A stretch of DNA of 60,000 nt from Liolophura sinensis (GCF_032854445.1 NC_088297.1:11124163-11184162); one strand, 5' to 3'; counted from the stretch's first letter, positions 47,301 through 57,290 are shown. Notes: generated from the sequence alone by a model not told the origin. Made by a program: numbers and translations.

Positions 47301-50300
47301 ACAGTAATTATTGGGCTAAGACTAAACAAGCCTAGTACATCGCACCGGCTCCAGAGGTGAAACTAGTTTACTGGTGGCAGAGTTGTAAACGAACTCTGTG
47401 AGAAATGTATTGATGTATGCGTGGAGGGAAAAGTCTTACTTAACAATTCTTCAGTCATATGACGACGAGGAGTCATTTGGTGCGTGCACATATACTGACT
47501 TCCAGCGGCAGAGCGAGTCCATGCCACCAAAGTGCTGCCGCCACTGAAGTATCATGCCCAAGACACCAGGCACGACACCCCAATCAGTCACCAGTCCAGT
47601 TTCCTCGCTCTAACTTCTCAGTGGTGTGCGTTAAGCTAAGGAACAACAAGTATCATTACTAAAGCCTTTGGAATTACCCAACCCGGGTTTAATCCCGTGT
47701 CTCCCGTCTTCGAGGCGGTCACACCAACCGTTAGGCCACGAAAAGGGTCTCACGCTGTAAGGAGTATGACAACGATTAAGGAACCATTGAAATGAAATGA
47801 AAATGTACTTGAACAATTAGTTCACATTCACATGTTGACATTGATGAAGTTTTCTTTAGTGTATTACTCATCCTTCTTCAAGCTGTCGCGCATACAGGTC
47901 ATCTTTTTTTTAAAATTACTCTGTTTCAGATCAGTTGGACAAAGTCAAAAAATCTGCAGTAGCGGTGAAAGTACGACGTGGGGTCTACAGGTGCTTTGTT
48001 CTCCTTTCCTTGTTTGATTTTATTTATTTATTTATCTATTTATTTATTTATTTATTTATTACGACCCAAACTGTCTGTATTATAAAGAGATGGCTTGTTC
48101 GAAATACACGACAGTTTAGCCGCACAAAAAAGTAATCAAAACCAGCAGATTTTATTTTACAACAATTTATTAGGTTTAACAAGAACAGATAACAAGACTT
48201 TTCCAAATACTAAAGTACTTAAGTTTAACAAGAAAGGATAGCAGTATCTATACAAACACTAAAGTACTTACATGTACAACAGTGTCAAGTGCAAACGGAC
48301 GCATATACTCCACAATGCTTAAAAAATTGGACAGAGGCAATATTCATAAGAGGGAAAATCCACAGTAACTGAGTGTATGACGAAATGTACACAAAATGTT
48401 GTTTCTTACTAAAACGGAGGCCTGATAAGAGAAACATTGCATTGTGAAAGGCATGCTATAGAAAGCGAGATTACACAACGCAAGAAATAAATCATAGTGA
48501 ATAAGAAATTATGTGATTGCTACAAATATTTCATAGCGTAGTTGTAACACATCTAAATCCGTACAGTTACAGCAAGAGCACACCAGAGACAAGTCTTCAT
48601 TCTGACATATTCAAGAAAACATCTTCTTTTATGATTGTTATGAACTATGTGAATGTCGACCAATATACATGAAAACATAATCTTCTTTGATACAATGACG
48701 TGAAGCTATACTCATTCATTCATTCTTTGATGAAAAGCAGAACGTATTTTCAATTTTGTAAGTTTTTTCGTGACAAGGCGTTAATTATACTATGTTCCAT
48801 TCATTTTCACAGGATGATGAGAAGACAGAAATCAGAGAGATGTCAACAACTAGTACAAACAGACAATTTGATAGTTCTGAGGAAAGTTTTGAAAATTCAT
48901 ATTATGGAAGTCAGAGTATCTTTGATTGCTTAAGCGAGGCTGGGATCGATGTGCCTAGTGAAGACAGATTTTTCCCGTACTACGCTATGTGTGATTTTCA
49001 ATATTTGAATGAACCCAGCTTTCTTGAAACTCACGTACTGATGAGTGTTACATTGTTGTCAAATGTACCTGGCTTCGAAAATGCACGTAGCTTTGTGTCC
49101 AGAGGTAAACCGAGTGAACTGTGTCGAGATATGTATAAATATTTATTAGCGATGACTGCAAAAAGCTATGAGCTTCTGCGGAAACAGTATTGTTGTGTAT
49201 TCACCGAGTTAGAGAACAAACAGAACATGTTTCAAAGACTTAATCATACCACGATCTACGAAGACTTTGAAAAATGGCTTCATGATCTTCCTGTCTTAGG
49301 ATTTAGTTCTGAAAGACGTTATCTCGACGTTTTGCTCTCAGCTATATCTGAACAGGATGAGAATTGTGACGATTACGTGCTTTCGGGCACAGGGCAATTA
49401 AGATTTTTAGATATTCTAAACTACTTAGCTCCTGGGGTAAGCTACAAATCATTTCTTGAAGATTATGGTTGCAGTTTGAGGAAATATGATTTTCTTTTTA
49501 ATGTTGTTACCTCCGTCGATGATTTAAACTCGATTAGAGAATTCCCTAAGAAGGTTGACTTTACCAACGAAGAACAACCTATCGACGACACAACGTACCT
49601 TGATGTTGAAAAGGCGTGGAAGGAAAAAGAAATGAAAACGTTAAAAGAGTTATTAATTGTCTGTAACGACTTAAAAATCGCCCAATTTTCAAAAGCCATA
49701 GCTAAATTGGTGTATTTTTATCAAAGTCAAAATATTGACATGTTTAAAGATGGCGCTTGTGTTTCGGATCTTGCACTTAAAAGCATGTTTCAGGGAGTAG
49801 ACGATCATTTCTTAAGATTTGACAAGGAAGCGAACGATTTGCACATGTTTAAACAAAACGTTGTGTTGTGCAGCCGTTATAGGGACAAATCTACGAAAAA
49901 AATTCACAGAGGCGAAAGCAGAGGTGATGAACTTGTTGAATATCAGGCACAATCCCTCTTCATTTGGTGCATCGGACAAGCCCTGCCCACTAGAGAGTAC
50001 TCAAGGTGTCTACCAAATCCCAACAAAGTCGGTTGGTTTACATCAGAAAAGATTTTCACAGCGTCTCAGGATTGGTTTGACTGGGTATCCCATTCACGGC
50101 GTGTTTCCATTCGTCGTACTTATGAAAAAAAGCGTCAAATGAGGAACCTGGTTGAGGGGTTTGCTAATATACATGGCAAACCGACTGTATTCGTCTTTCT
50201 CGACTGCTATGAGAATGGTCATATGTGCCGTCACGTTATTATTAAGGCTAATGACGGGACGGAGACCTTTGGGTATAACGACAGCTTAGGTTTCACTCCC

Positions 50301-51302
50301 CAAGAATTGCAACAACAAATCCAGGACAGAAAGACGGCAATCCTCCATGATGGCTTCGACTATGAGGAGATGTGGGAGTGCAAATGGGATAATACTAAAA
50401 AAACTGCCCCTGAGGTCAAATATTTTTTGGAAAATAAACAGAGAAAAAACGTTCGTCCATTACATATGTCGAAGGAAACAATACTGACGGAAATTCGAAA
50501 TGGTGGTATTTTTGGCTGTGTCGAAGTAGACATACACGTTCCCGATCATCTCAAACAAAAATATGTCGAAATGTCTCCTATTTTTAACGATTTTCAAGAC
50601 AACTTTGACGAAGGGGTTGATGGCGCTTTTATCCATGGTACCTTCGGAAATAAGATTCTACTTTCAACTCCACTCTTACAGTGGTATTTGAATCACGACT
50701 TTGTGGTAACGAAAATTTACCAGCTGATTGAGTATACCCCCAGCTCGACGTTCAGCCATTTTGTCGATAAGATAAGAGAATCTCAAACAGCTGGTGATAA
50801 TGACCAAGAGAAGAAATGTAACGCAAGTATAATGGAGTTACTTGGTAATTCTGCTTACAATGTCGTCTTTGACGAAGAAAGACTTAATCGTATCATAGCT
50901 AATAGAGATGCTTCCATGCCTTTGAATTCGGTGATTAATAACTGTCGCGAAGTGCGCTTGCGTCAGGAGCTTATTGATCTACCGCTACCGGTCAAACTTT
51001 TTTTCCTTCAATACAGGAGATTGAGAATGTTGCAGTTCTATTACGATTGCATCGATAAGTACGTTGATAGGTCCCATTATGAGTGTGTGAGGCAGGACAC
51101 AGATTCCGTGAGTCTGACACTGAGCGGCCCTACTTTAGAATCTGTCGTTAAACCAGAACTAAAAGATGATTTTGAGAAAAATAAGCATTCGTGGTTCCCA
51201 CGAAATGACACGAATATGCGTCAGCGTGTCGATGGACGTAAACCAGGACTATTCAAAGTTGCAAAGAAAAGCCTAATGCCTTCAAGACGTATTGCTAATT
51301 AA
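44165..51302 (+). CDS. Five-exon gene model: CARD joined to a PolB-like domain
   Basis: Proposed exons are 44165-44319, 45029-45213, 46776-46863, 47930-47990 and 48813-51302. Each junction has a GT donor and AG acceptor, and the phases agree at every join (split codons 2+1, 1+2, 2+1, then phase 0), giving roughly 1,000 residues. Exons 1 and 2 make a CARD, exons 3 and 4 a short linker, and exon 5 a long family-B DNA-polymerase-like region. An AATAAA follows the stop by 112 nt. CARDs are homotypic adaptors of innate immune and cell-death signalling, so I infer a cytosolic signalling or sensing protein rather than a replicase. Exons 1, 2 and 5 are well supported. Exons 3 and 4 are short and rest only on splice sites and phase. 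The alternative is that the CARD exons belong to a gene separate from exon 5. An upstream start at 44138 is possible, but a splice acceptor-like CGCTTCAG directly precedes 44165, so 44165 could instead be an internal exon start. Confidence 0.55.
44442..44515 (+). mobile_element. (AATA)n SINE head fragment
   Basis: GTGGCCGAGGGGTTAGCACG to GAGCCTCCCACCAATAGGAC: the tRNA-like 5' end only, inside intron 1 of the CARD-PolB-like gene. Confidence 0.75.
44578..44901 (-). CDS. Unrecognised 107-codon ORF antisense in CARD intron 1
   Basis: The frame is intact on the minus strand, starts MPKDGPKPTSECSPFENLMQ and ends NRNLPILVAISD. Composition is protein-like, not low-complexity and not part of any repeat listed here. 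No domain is recognised and no splice or promoter evidence was found. It may be a short gene, an exon or a relic of a mobile ORF; chance is also possible at this length. Confidence 0.25.
   Translation of the reverse strand: MPKDGPKPTSECSPFENLMQLPAFINCVKAVTHREHHQGFSAHTKDEKIRNISFCKLYKTVEALFDRFLSNVVICYHDDCIRFLHGVRPDVGLGPNRNLPILVAISD
45029..45213 (+). CDS. CARD domain, second half (exon 2)
   Basis: Acceptor CTTTGCAG precedes 45029 and donor GTATGA follows 45213. The exon encodes about 61 residues. These include CLDLLFWKPDKVIEKFFEVL and a KEADKLLYDQL helix, the classic 'LL..L..kp...f..F...L...n..L...L' end of a CARD, then an acidic and basic helix (DEEVKKHHENLQDHKEE). About 18 of 31 aligned residues match the exon at 13565-13725 on the other strand, and both exons start with the same split-codon phase just after CAG. 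The two were therefore probably copied from one ancestral CARD gene, together with their splice boundary. Confidence 0.65.
45214..46775 (+). other. Intron 2 region of the CARD-PolB-like gene
   Basis: Around 46420-46760 the word AGTGTTAA (and its complement TTAACACT) recurs at least seven times. The rest has no exon I can support. Confidence 0.4.
46776..46863 (+). CDS. Possible linker exon 3 of the CARD-PolB-like gene
   Basis: This 88-nt open segment lies between TATTCACAG and a GTACGC donor. Its phase fits the end of exon 2 and the start of exon 4. It encodes about 29 residues including NFGVSIEIQNTTNGNGCTVE, with no recognised domain. It is short and flanked by ordinary intron-like sequence, so this is a phase-supported guess only. 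Confidence 0.3.
47500..47755 (-). mobile_element. Third tRNA-derived repeat family, copy 1
   Basis: On the minus strand it starts with a tRNA-like GTGGCCTAACGGTTGGTGTG and box-B-like GGGATTAAACCCGGG. On the plus strand it carries GAAGTATCATGCCCAAGACA and CTTTGGAATTACCCAACC, which recur at 57500-57670. It sits in intron 3 of the CARD-PolB-like gene. Confidence 0.65.
47930..47990 (+). CDS. Possible linker exon 4 of the CARD-PolB-like gene
   Basis: This 61-nt segment follows a good polypyrimidine acceptor (TACTCTGTTTCAG) and precedes GTGCTT. In the phase that connects exons 3 and 5 it reads SVGQSQKICSSGESTTWGLQ. An alternative frame (DKVKKSAVAVKVRRGVY) is also open and looks at least as protein-like, but it does not connect to exon 5 in phase. 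A donor GTACGA at 47971 is another option. The acceptor is convincing; the frame is not. Confidence 0.3.
48813..51302 (+). CDS. Family-B DNA polymerase-like domain exon, catalytic residues altered
   Basis: The open frame is uninterrupted. The splice acceptor ATTTTCACAG ends at 48812, so the in-frame ATG at 48792 is probably intronic. Residues are numbered from that ATG. A 3'-5' exonuclease-like start lies around 67-70 (CDFQ, where D-x-E is expected). GQLRFLDILNYLAPG lies near 200 and WECKWDNT near 530. The segment GGIFGCVEVDIHVP lies near 571, and LLQWYLNHDF and YQLIEYTP lie between 630 and 655. Motif B is MELLGNSAYN (681-690) and motif C is QDTDS (768-772). At the motif A position, EYQAQSLFIW (383-392), glutamine stands where the metal-binding Asp should be. 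In motif B, Glu replaces the usual Lys. The frame ends about 65 residues after motif C, so the thumb looks missing. I recognise related polymerase-like ORFs from large invertebrate mobile elements. Here enzymatic activity is unlikely, yet the frame is intact. Confidence 0.8.
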   Translation, partial: DDEKTEIREMSTTSTNRQFDSSEESFENSYYGSQSIFDCLSEAGIDVPSEDRFFPYYAMCDFQYLNEPSFLETHVLMSVTLLSNVPGFENARSFVSRGKPSELCRDMYKYLLAMTAKSYELLRKQYCCVFTELENKQNMFQRLNHTTIYEDFEKWLHDLPVLGFSSERRYLDVLLSAISEQDENCDDYVLSGTGQLRFLDILNYLAPGVSYKSFLEDYGCSLRKYDFLFNVVTSVDDLNSIREFPKKVDFTNEEQPIDDTTYLDVEKAWKEKEMKTLKELLIVCNDLKIAQFSKAIAKLVYFYQSQNIDMFKDGACVSDLALKSMFQGVDDHFLRFDKEANDLHMFKQNVVLCSRYRDKSTKKIHRGESRGDELVEYQAQSLFIWCIGQALPTREYSRCLPNPNKVGWFTSEKIFTASQDWFDWVSHSRRVSIRRTYEKKRQMRNLVEGFANIHGKPTVFVFLDCYENGHMCRHVIIKANDGTETFGYNDSLGFTPQELQQQIQDRKTAILHDGFDYEEMWECKWDNTKKTAPEVKYFLENKQRKNVRPLHMSKETILTEIRNGGIFGCVEVDIHVPDHLKQKYVEMSPIFNDFQDNFDEGVDGAFIHGTFGNKILLSTPLLQWYLNHDFVVTKIYQLIEYTPSSTFSHFVDKIRESQTAGDNDQEKKCNASIMELLGNSAYNVVFDEERLNRIIANRDASMPLNSVINNCREVRLRQELIDLPLPVKLFFLQYRRLRMLQFYYDCIDKYVDRSHYECVRQDTDSVSLTLSGPTLESVVKPELKDDFEKNKHSWFPRNDTNMRQRVDGRKPGLFKVAKKSLMPSRRIAN

Positions 51303-51413
51303 TTCGACAAGATCTACCGACCTTAAAGGAACCCAGAGCACTGTTTCAGTTGACGATATATTAGGCAGAAGGGCAAAAATTACTTTAGAAACACTATATC
51401 CTTGGCTTAAAAT

Positions 51414-51419
51414 AATAAA
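51414..51419 (+). terminator. Polyadenylation signal AATAAA
   Basis: An AATAAA hexamer lies 112 nt after the stop codon of the PolB-like exon. The distance is normal for a 3' UTR and supports 51302 as the true end of the gene. No experimental evidence. Confidence 0.45.
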
Positions 51420-51768
51420 TGTTGAATAGATAATTTTAGACAACATAAACAGCTATTTTTTACGTGTGAAATTTTTTTATTGGTGAGATATAGATTTAGT
51501 TTCTCAATACTTTGATGTGAATGTAACATTCTAAAACACCTTAAGATAAAAATGCTGAAAATGATGCTGTTGGATTATTCTGTACCAATGTGTTTCCTTT
51601 TAGTCACTTGTTTATAAATTTGATTTATACGTACATAAACTTATTTCCCGATGGGACACCAACGACCAATGCTGGCAGACCGTGCGTACGGGAGTCTTTT
51701 AATGAACAGAAAATAATTGTAGTGTGTTCATAAATGCTTTTTAATTTTTTTTTATTGTTTTGAAAAAT

Positions 51769-51936
51769 TTATTTATTTATTAATTAATTTATTTGGTGTT
51801 TTACGCCATACTCAATGTTATTTCACTTATACGACGGCGGCCAGCATTATGGTGTGAGGAAATGGGGCTGAGACCAAGGGAAACCCACAACAATCTGCAG
51901 GTTGCTGACAGACCTTCTCACGTAGTGAAAAATTCT
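51769..51936 (-). mobile_element. (AATA)n SINE, 5'-truncated
   Basis: (ATTT)n, GGTGTTTTACGCCATACTCA, core and CTGCAGGTTGCTGACAGACC on the plus strand. A further plus-strand core scrap lies at 52049-52096 (CGTCGTATAAGCC...GGGCGTTAAACACCAGTC). Confidence 0.88.
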
Positions 51937-53211
51937 ATTCCATAATTTGGAGGTACTCTTCAATTAAAGCCTTGTACCCTAGCGACAACCGAACCCTTTT
52001 CCATCCAGTGAGCTCTCGCCGCTTTTCACCTCTACGGATTTCTCCACCCATAAACCCGTCGTATAAGCCTTTTAGCCGGGCGTTAAACACCAGTCACATC
52101 ATTTATTTTAAACTTATCATGATGGCAAATCTGGTGCACGTATTTCACACGCTTGGCTGTCGTTACCTGCTCGCCATATTTTTGGTACATAGAGACTAGT
52201 TAATCTTCTAAGGCATGGACAAAAGTTTTGTAGAAATTTCTGCTCTACTTGTTTTTATTTTTTGTTTTTTTTTCTGAGACTGGTGACATTGAGCGGTCAA
52301 CGACGCTCGAGAGGACGTTGCTCAGCGTAATGTTCGTTAAAAATCACTTGTTCTCCACCAATATTTTGCGTGCATAACTGCGCTACGAGTGGCAAAGTTC
52401 GTCAGTAACTTGACAGCGGGCGGTGGTTTAAGCCGGGCACTCCCGTTTCCTACACCCGTAAAACTGACCGCCATCGTTTAAATAATTATTCAGTATATAG
52501 TTCATAGTTGAAGGTAGCTATCCCTGATTCAGTAAGAAATGTTGCAAAAAGTATTTTTGCAATTAGATCCGAGATCTGTTTCTAAATTTCTTCCCAACTT
52601 AGCTTTCAGAAATACAGCTCAGGTCTTCCTTTTGCGAACTTATGCTGCCCTCAAAATATCAACAAAACATACTTCCTCATATCCCAAAAATTTGCCCGCG
52701 TCAGTGTTATAACAACAGTGATGTCAATTTCCAATATTCCACGTGTTATATAAATAAAATACAATTTTTATCGGTCACCTGAACTTTCATTGAAAAGTTT
52801 ATCCAATGAAAATAATACAATGGCACACCAGACTATTTCTGTTGTTTCTTGTGAAAAAAAGCCAGGCCAGCGATCATTTACTACACCGTAACACCGATTT
52901 CTTGTTAAGATAGTGTTAAGTTTTTGGACACTGGATAGGCATAAAATTTACTTTCATGAAATGTGAAAAATAGAAAAGGTTGATAAAAGGAAATGTAGCG
53001 CTTGACGCTGTACGCCTAAATAAGCTGAGGCTAAAACAGTGTACTCACAAACATAAGTTCAATCGTCAGCATGCCTCGGTATCAGATTTTCACGAAAGTG
53101 AACATCTACAAACTTACCTTATTAATTTGTAGAGCACAAAAGAATTGTCTCGTGTGCATGAACTGATCTGCAACTGATGTACCTGAAGATTATTGCTAGA
53201 TCCAGTCCTTT
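51937..53211. other. No gene seen
   Basis: SINE core scraps at 52049-52096 and about 52425-52500; otherwise AT-rich with no coding signal. Confidence 0.5.
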
Positions 53212-53481
53212 CTATTTACCACGTCGAACCTGAAAAATGTTCCCACTGTAATCTTTTGATTCAACATCACGTCTACCATCACACGGAAAGGCCAAAACAG
53301 AACCAAAATCAAGCCCTTTAAACCTTCCTAGAGGCTTTTTGGTGCATTTTCCAAGTTCCAAGATGGTTAGTAAGACCAGCAAGTAAGCTCTGAGGTGAAT
53401 TGTTTGCGCTAAAAGCTCAAATCTGAATATTTCGTTCGGTTTGATTTTCAAAATCACCGTTCCTCGCACCCTGCGAATCAT
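53212..53481 (-). CDS. Possible first exon of a secreted or membrane protein
   Basis: This minus-strand ORF of 89 codons starts at 53481, about 10 bp after a TGACGTCA (CRE-like) octamer. A hydrophobic stretch (AYLLVLLTILELGKC) about 30 residues in is followed by a hydrophilic part with LDFGSVLAFPCDGRRD. A donor-like GTAAAT lies just before the stop (CGACGTG|GTAAAT), so the reading could continue in another exon. The protein is not recognised and no downstream exon was found in 51.4-53.2 kb. Confidence 0.25.
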   Translation of the reverse strand: MIRRVRGTVILKIKPNEIFRFELLAQTIHLRAYLLVLLTILELGKCTKKPLGRFKGLDFGSVLAFPCDGRRDVESKDYSGNIFQVRRGK

Positions 53482-53739
53482 CGGGTGACGTCATAGAGTC
53501 ACAATATTAGAGCCAAATGGACGAATGGACTGTGTTATGTTTTTTTCTGATCACAGAAATCCCAGATTTCCTCAATGTTTTCTAGAACTATATTTAGTGA
53601 AATCACCGAGTTCCAGATTTTAGTGAACGGTTTCAGAATCAAGACGGCAACATATCACCTAAACCCTATGACAACTAGCACGTTGGTCATAGTATGAAAT
53701 AATCAGCCTTAAACTTGGAACAATCTCTGATGCTATGTA

Positions 53740-53806
53740 TTGATTTATTTATTTGATTGGTGTTTTACGCCGTACTCAAGAATATTTCACTCATACGACG
53801 GCGGCC
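53740..53806 (-). mobile_element. 67-bp extreme 3' SINE insertion with target duplication
   Basis: Only the tail and the core end (GTTTTACGCCGTACTCAAGA...ACGACGGCGGCC) are present. A perfect 12-bp target duplication TGATGCTATGTA lies at 53728-53739 and 53807-53818. It is a genuine short insertion rather than a decayed copy. Confidence 0.92.
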
Positions 53807-54067
53807 TGATGCTATGTAAGATTTATGCCTGTTCTGTTAGGCCTATATATAGACAATTTCTGTGACTAAGATATCTCAACAAAATATTCTGTCTGATATT
53901 CAACTTGTCCTGAATAAAGTAGGGGTAAAGATACCATCTGGTTTATTTCCAAAATATCACCATATAAAACGGCCAACCATGTATCACGTTTTTGTCCTAA
54001 ACCACAATCTCCAAAGCTTATTTTCGGTAAAACCATCATGAGACCATGCAGTAAAATTTTATAACAT

Positions 54068-54309
54068 CTGGCCCCAGGTTCACAAAGCAGTCTTAGGCTT
54101 AAGTCAGACTTAAGTCTGAATTTGTGGTATAATTCCTAAGCTTACTTTTGAACTTAAGCAATAATTTTTAATTCTGTCATGTAGATCTAGGACAACTCTA
54201 AGTATTAAAATAAAAATGTCTAACATAAGCCATAAGTGTATAGCTGTAAAATTTCGAAACACTAAGACTGACTTAAGTCTAAGAAAGTTTCGTGATCCCG
54301 GGCCAGGTC
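54068..54309. mobile_element. MITE-like element B
   Basis: The left end TGGCCCCAGGTTCACAAAGC with CTTAAGTCAGACTTAAGTC matches, inverted, the right end GACTTAAGTCTAAGAAAGTT...GATCCCGGGCCAG. TIRs are about 45 bp with mismatches. The centre is AT-rich and non-coding. Confidence 0.8.
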
Positions 54310-55573
54310 TAATCGCTGATATTCAGTTCGTAATCCCCCAAATCTTGTTATAAAGAGTTTCTTTTACAAAATGATCGTCACCTAATTACTCTAAGGTTTG
54401 AGTTTGTGCTTATGCCCAGGCCTATTTGGTTATTGCCGTTTTGGCCTGTTTAGGCTACACTGGGTGAATTCTTCACTTGTACGAATTAAGCGGTAAGTAT
54501 TATAGTTTGGAGAGCGCCCTTGACCTTTATGTACATATCCAGTAATTAACATGTTTAAAAAGTGGCTACTAGGTGTTTATCAGAATCACATTCATATTGC
54601 GCTAGTAGTTTTATGGACAGTTTCAGCCTCAACTGGTGAAATAGGCTCATTGACCTATTTCACTTGGATAACGGAAGAGCACAATCAAGGGAGGTCACTC
54701 TCAGTAAATAACGAGTACCGGTATAATAGTTATTGTTACGACAGCCTGGTTGTGAGAATAGGTCATCGATATTGCCAAATGGACCCTGCAGACGGCGCAT
54801 TCTAATCTATCGGAAAACCTTGTCCAGAGCCTGTACAACAAGTGAAGGCATAGTCAGGGTTTTCATCAGAATGAAGAATTTTAAATGCATGCTCAAACTA
54901 CATTCTATACTATAGAAGCCGTTTGCAGCCAGTCACCTTTTCTTACTTTCGACCCTTCTAATATAAGGTCGAAAGGGCGAAGGTCGAAGGGTACCAGCGT
55001 GGCCTGTTTACTACGCAGCTTATCGGTAGTGTTTTCAGTCTCAAATTATTCCAATCATGTCTCCCTGTGCACGGTCGAGCACTTCCACAAAATCGTCGTA
55101 CGATTTGCGCGGAAGTGTCAGGGCCGACATTCCTATACCACTTGTAAACCACGAGGAGTCGTTCCAAGCTGACATTCACATCACCCATTTCCAAAAGAAT
55201 CTATCACTGCTGTTCCCAAAGGAATATGTAAACAGTAATATATAAATTGTAGGTAAAGTCAGTAACATGCAAGAGAGAAGGAGTCATCAATTCTCAACCA
55301 TGCAATTTAAACCTCGGCGATATTCCAGGCATGATATCCAGTCCAAATTTCCAGCTTGTAGTCCGTGAGTAATTTCCAGGTCGAATACAATTATAGATAG
55401 CTGAGTCTTGCTTTGAATGCAACTGTTCATAAAAGCGCCATGTTGGTGTAATGAACATCAGTAATTATAAAACCCTTAGCCCTGCGGTAACCCGAGTTGG
55501 TGACACAGATCGCATTTTAAACCCCGAACGCTCTGTCCATATTTGCCATTGACAGTGTTCTATTCACTTGCTC
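54310..55573. other. No certain gene; exon-like ORFs
   Basis: The plus-strand ORF at 55057-55245 (contains TKSSYDLRGSVRADIPIPLV) and one at 54551-54805 (hydrophobic HIALVVLWTVSASTG start) are somewhat protein-like. Neither has a domain or clear splice borders. Confidence 0.3.
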
Positions 55574-55735
55574 TCAAAAAATAATCTGTTAAATTTAACA
55601 GAGAGGTTGTTGTCAGAGTGATATTAGAACATTTCTCGTTATTGTAGCAGATTATTCTGTTAAATACAACATACATATTCTGTTATTTCATCATGGCGAG
55701 TCTATACTCTAAATTTTAGAACCGTAGAGTTTTAT
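55574..55735. mobile_element. MITE-like element A, copy 4 (right end lost)
   Basis: AAAATAATCTGTTAAATTTA, then GTTGTTGTCAGAGTGATATT and TATTCTGTTAAATACAACAT. No inverted right end is visible. Confidence 0.6.
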
Positions 55736-57019
55736 GGCGTTTTATGGAGCATCCTTGTTAAAGCAATAACGTATGATGTAGACTGAAATTACATTTTAAA
55801 TAGGATACAACAAATGCTACAAAATGGTATATGTTTACGCCATATGCAGAGATCTTGGGATTTTAGGCCTACTATACAAATGTGGGTAATTTTACAATGA
55901 CATGCCTTTGGAGTAGGATGAAATTATGAAAGTCTTTGGTTTTCTTTAATATATATATACGCTGCAGTCAGACTGAAAGCACACCTTTCACTGAAGGTGC
56001 GCCATGCGTTGAAAATGTATTAATTATATACGCCTAAATAGAATCACGAGCCCCTCTGGCAAGTGATTCTGAAAATTAACAGCCTCGAGTGATATATATC
56101 GTAACACTCAGACTGGAGTTGTATAATTTTTTTTCTCACACTGCACAAATTTTTCACTTTTACGTCGTTGAAACGCCGCCGGATCATAACGAGTTTAGGT
56201 ATGATGGTTTTTTCATGGTGATGAATATTATGAGATCAGAATTCTTTTTACCGTTTGAAAACATAACACAAACATTGCGAAGTACAACATAGGCCACGTA
56301 AAACAAGTCTAATGATGACTAATGCTTATGGTTGACAAGTAAAACAAATGTGCCGTTTTATTCGAAAGCATGTTATTTACATAGAGAAACACTATCTTCA
56401 AAAATTTCTGGAAGATCGCATGTAGGCCAAAAGGTACTGATAGCAGATAAAACTGGAGCCAGCGAAGGCAAGCCTTTGTCGATCAATGTGTGTCATCAGT
56501 TTTTACAAAACATAATGGCGATAAAGGTGAGCAGTCGTTAAGTCGTAAAGAAAATAACTGCAAGAGACAAAAACAATTACACGAGGAAAGTTTATTATAG
56601 ATAAAATGGCATATGACTGTTTCCGATTTGTTGAAAAGATGCGCGTGAAAACTTCGACCAACAACAACACGTCTTTATTAAGGCCGCTTACGATTATACG
56701 GTAACACCGGTGTCGCCACCTTAGCCTAGCCAATCGTGTGACGTTATTCGCCGTTATTTTCACGTGACTGGTCCTCATAAGCTGGCGACACTGTCGTTTC
56801 CGCAAAATCGTAAACGCCCTTAATGAATCCGTGTCTAACTGTAAGCTTCGTAGGGTTAGATAGTGGGAATAAACAATGCTATCACATTCTTGACAGAAAT
56901 ATTACTAAAGTTAAGAATTGTTGCCCGACTAGAGACATTTAATCCCTGTGTGCTAAAAATTTATTATTATGTACAAAAGAGTCAGATTTGTAGACCTAGT
57001 TCTATTAGTTAACCCTACA
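55736..57019. other. No gene seen
   Basis: AT-rich with short ORFs only, none with a recognisable motif. Confidence 0.5.
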
Positions 57020-57028
57020 ACTAGCAGG

Positions 57029-57290
57029 GGGCCCAGTTAGTTAGCGCGCTAGCGCAGCGTTATTACCCAAGAGCCTCCCACCAATGCGGTCGCTGTGAGT
57101 TCGAGTCCAGCTCATGCTGGCTTCTTCTCCTGCCGTTCGTGGGAAGGTCTACAGCAACCTGCGGAAGGTCGTGGGTTTTCCCGGGGCTCTGCCCGGTTTC
57201 CACCCACCATAATGCTGGCCGCCGTCGTTTAAGTGAAATATTCTTGAGTACGGCGTAAAACACCAATCAAATAAATAAATAAATTAATAA
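57029..57290 (+). mobile_element. (AATA)n SINE, best full-length copy
   Basis: Head GTTAGTTAGCGCGCTAGCGC, box B GAGTTCGAGTCC, GCAACCTGCGGAAGG, core GCTGGCCGCCGTCGTTTAAG and an (AAAT)n tail. The 9-bp target duplication AACTAGCAG is at 57020-57028 and 57291-57299. Confidence 0.95.
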
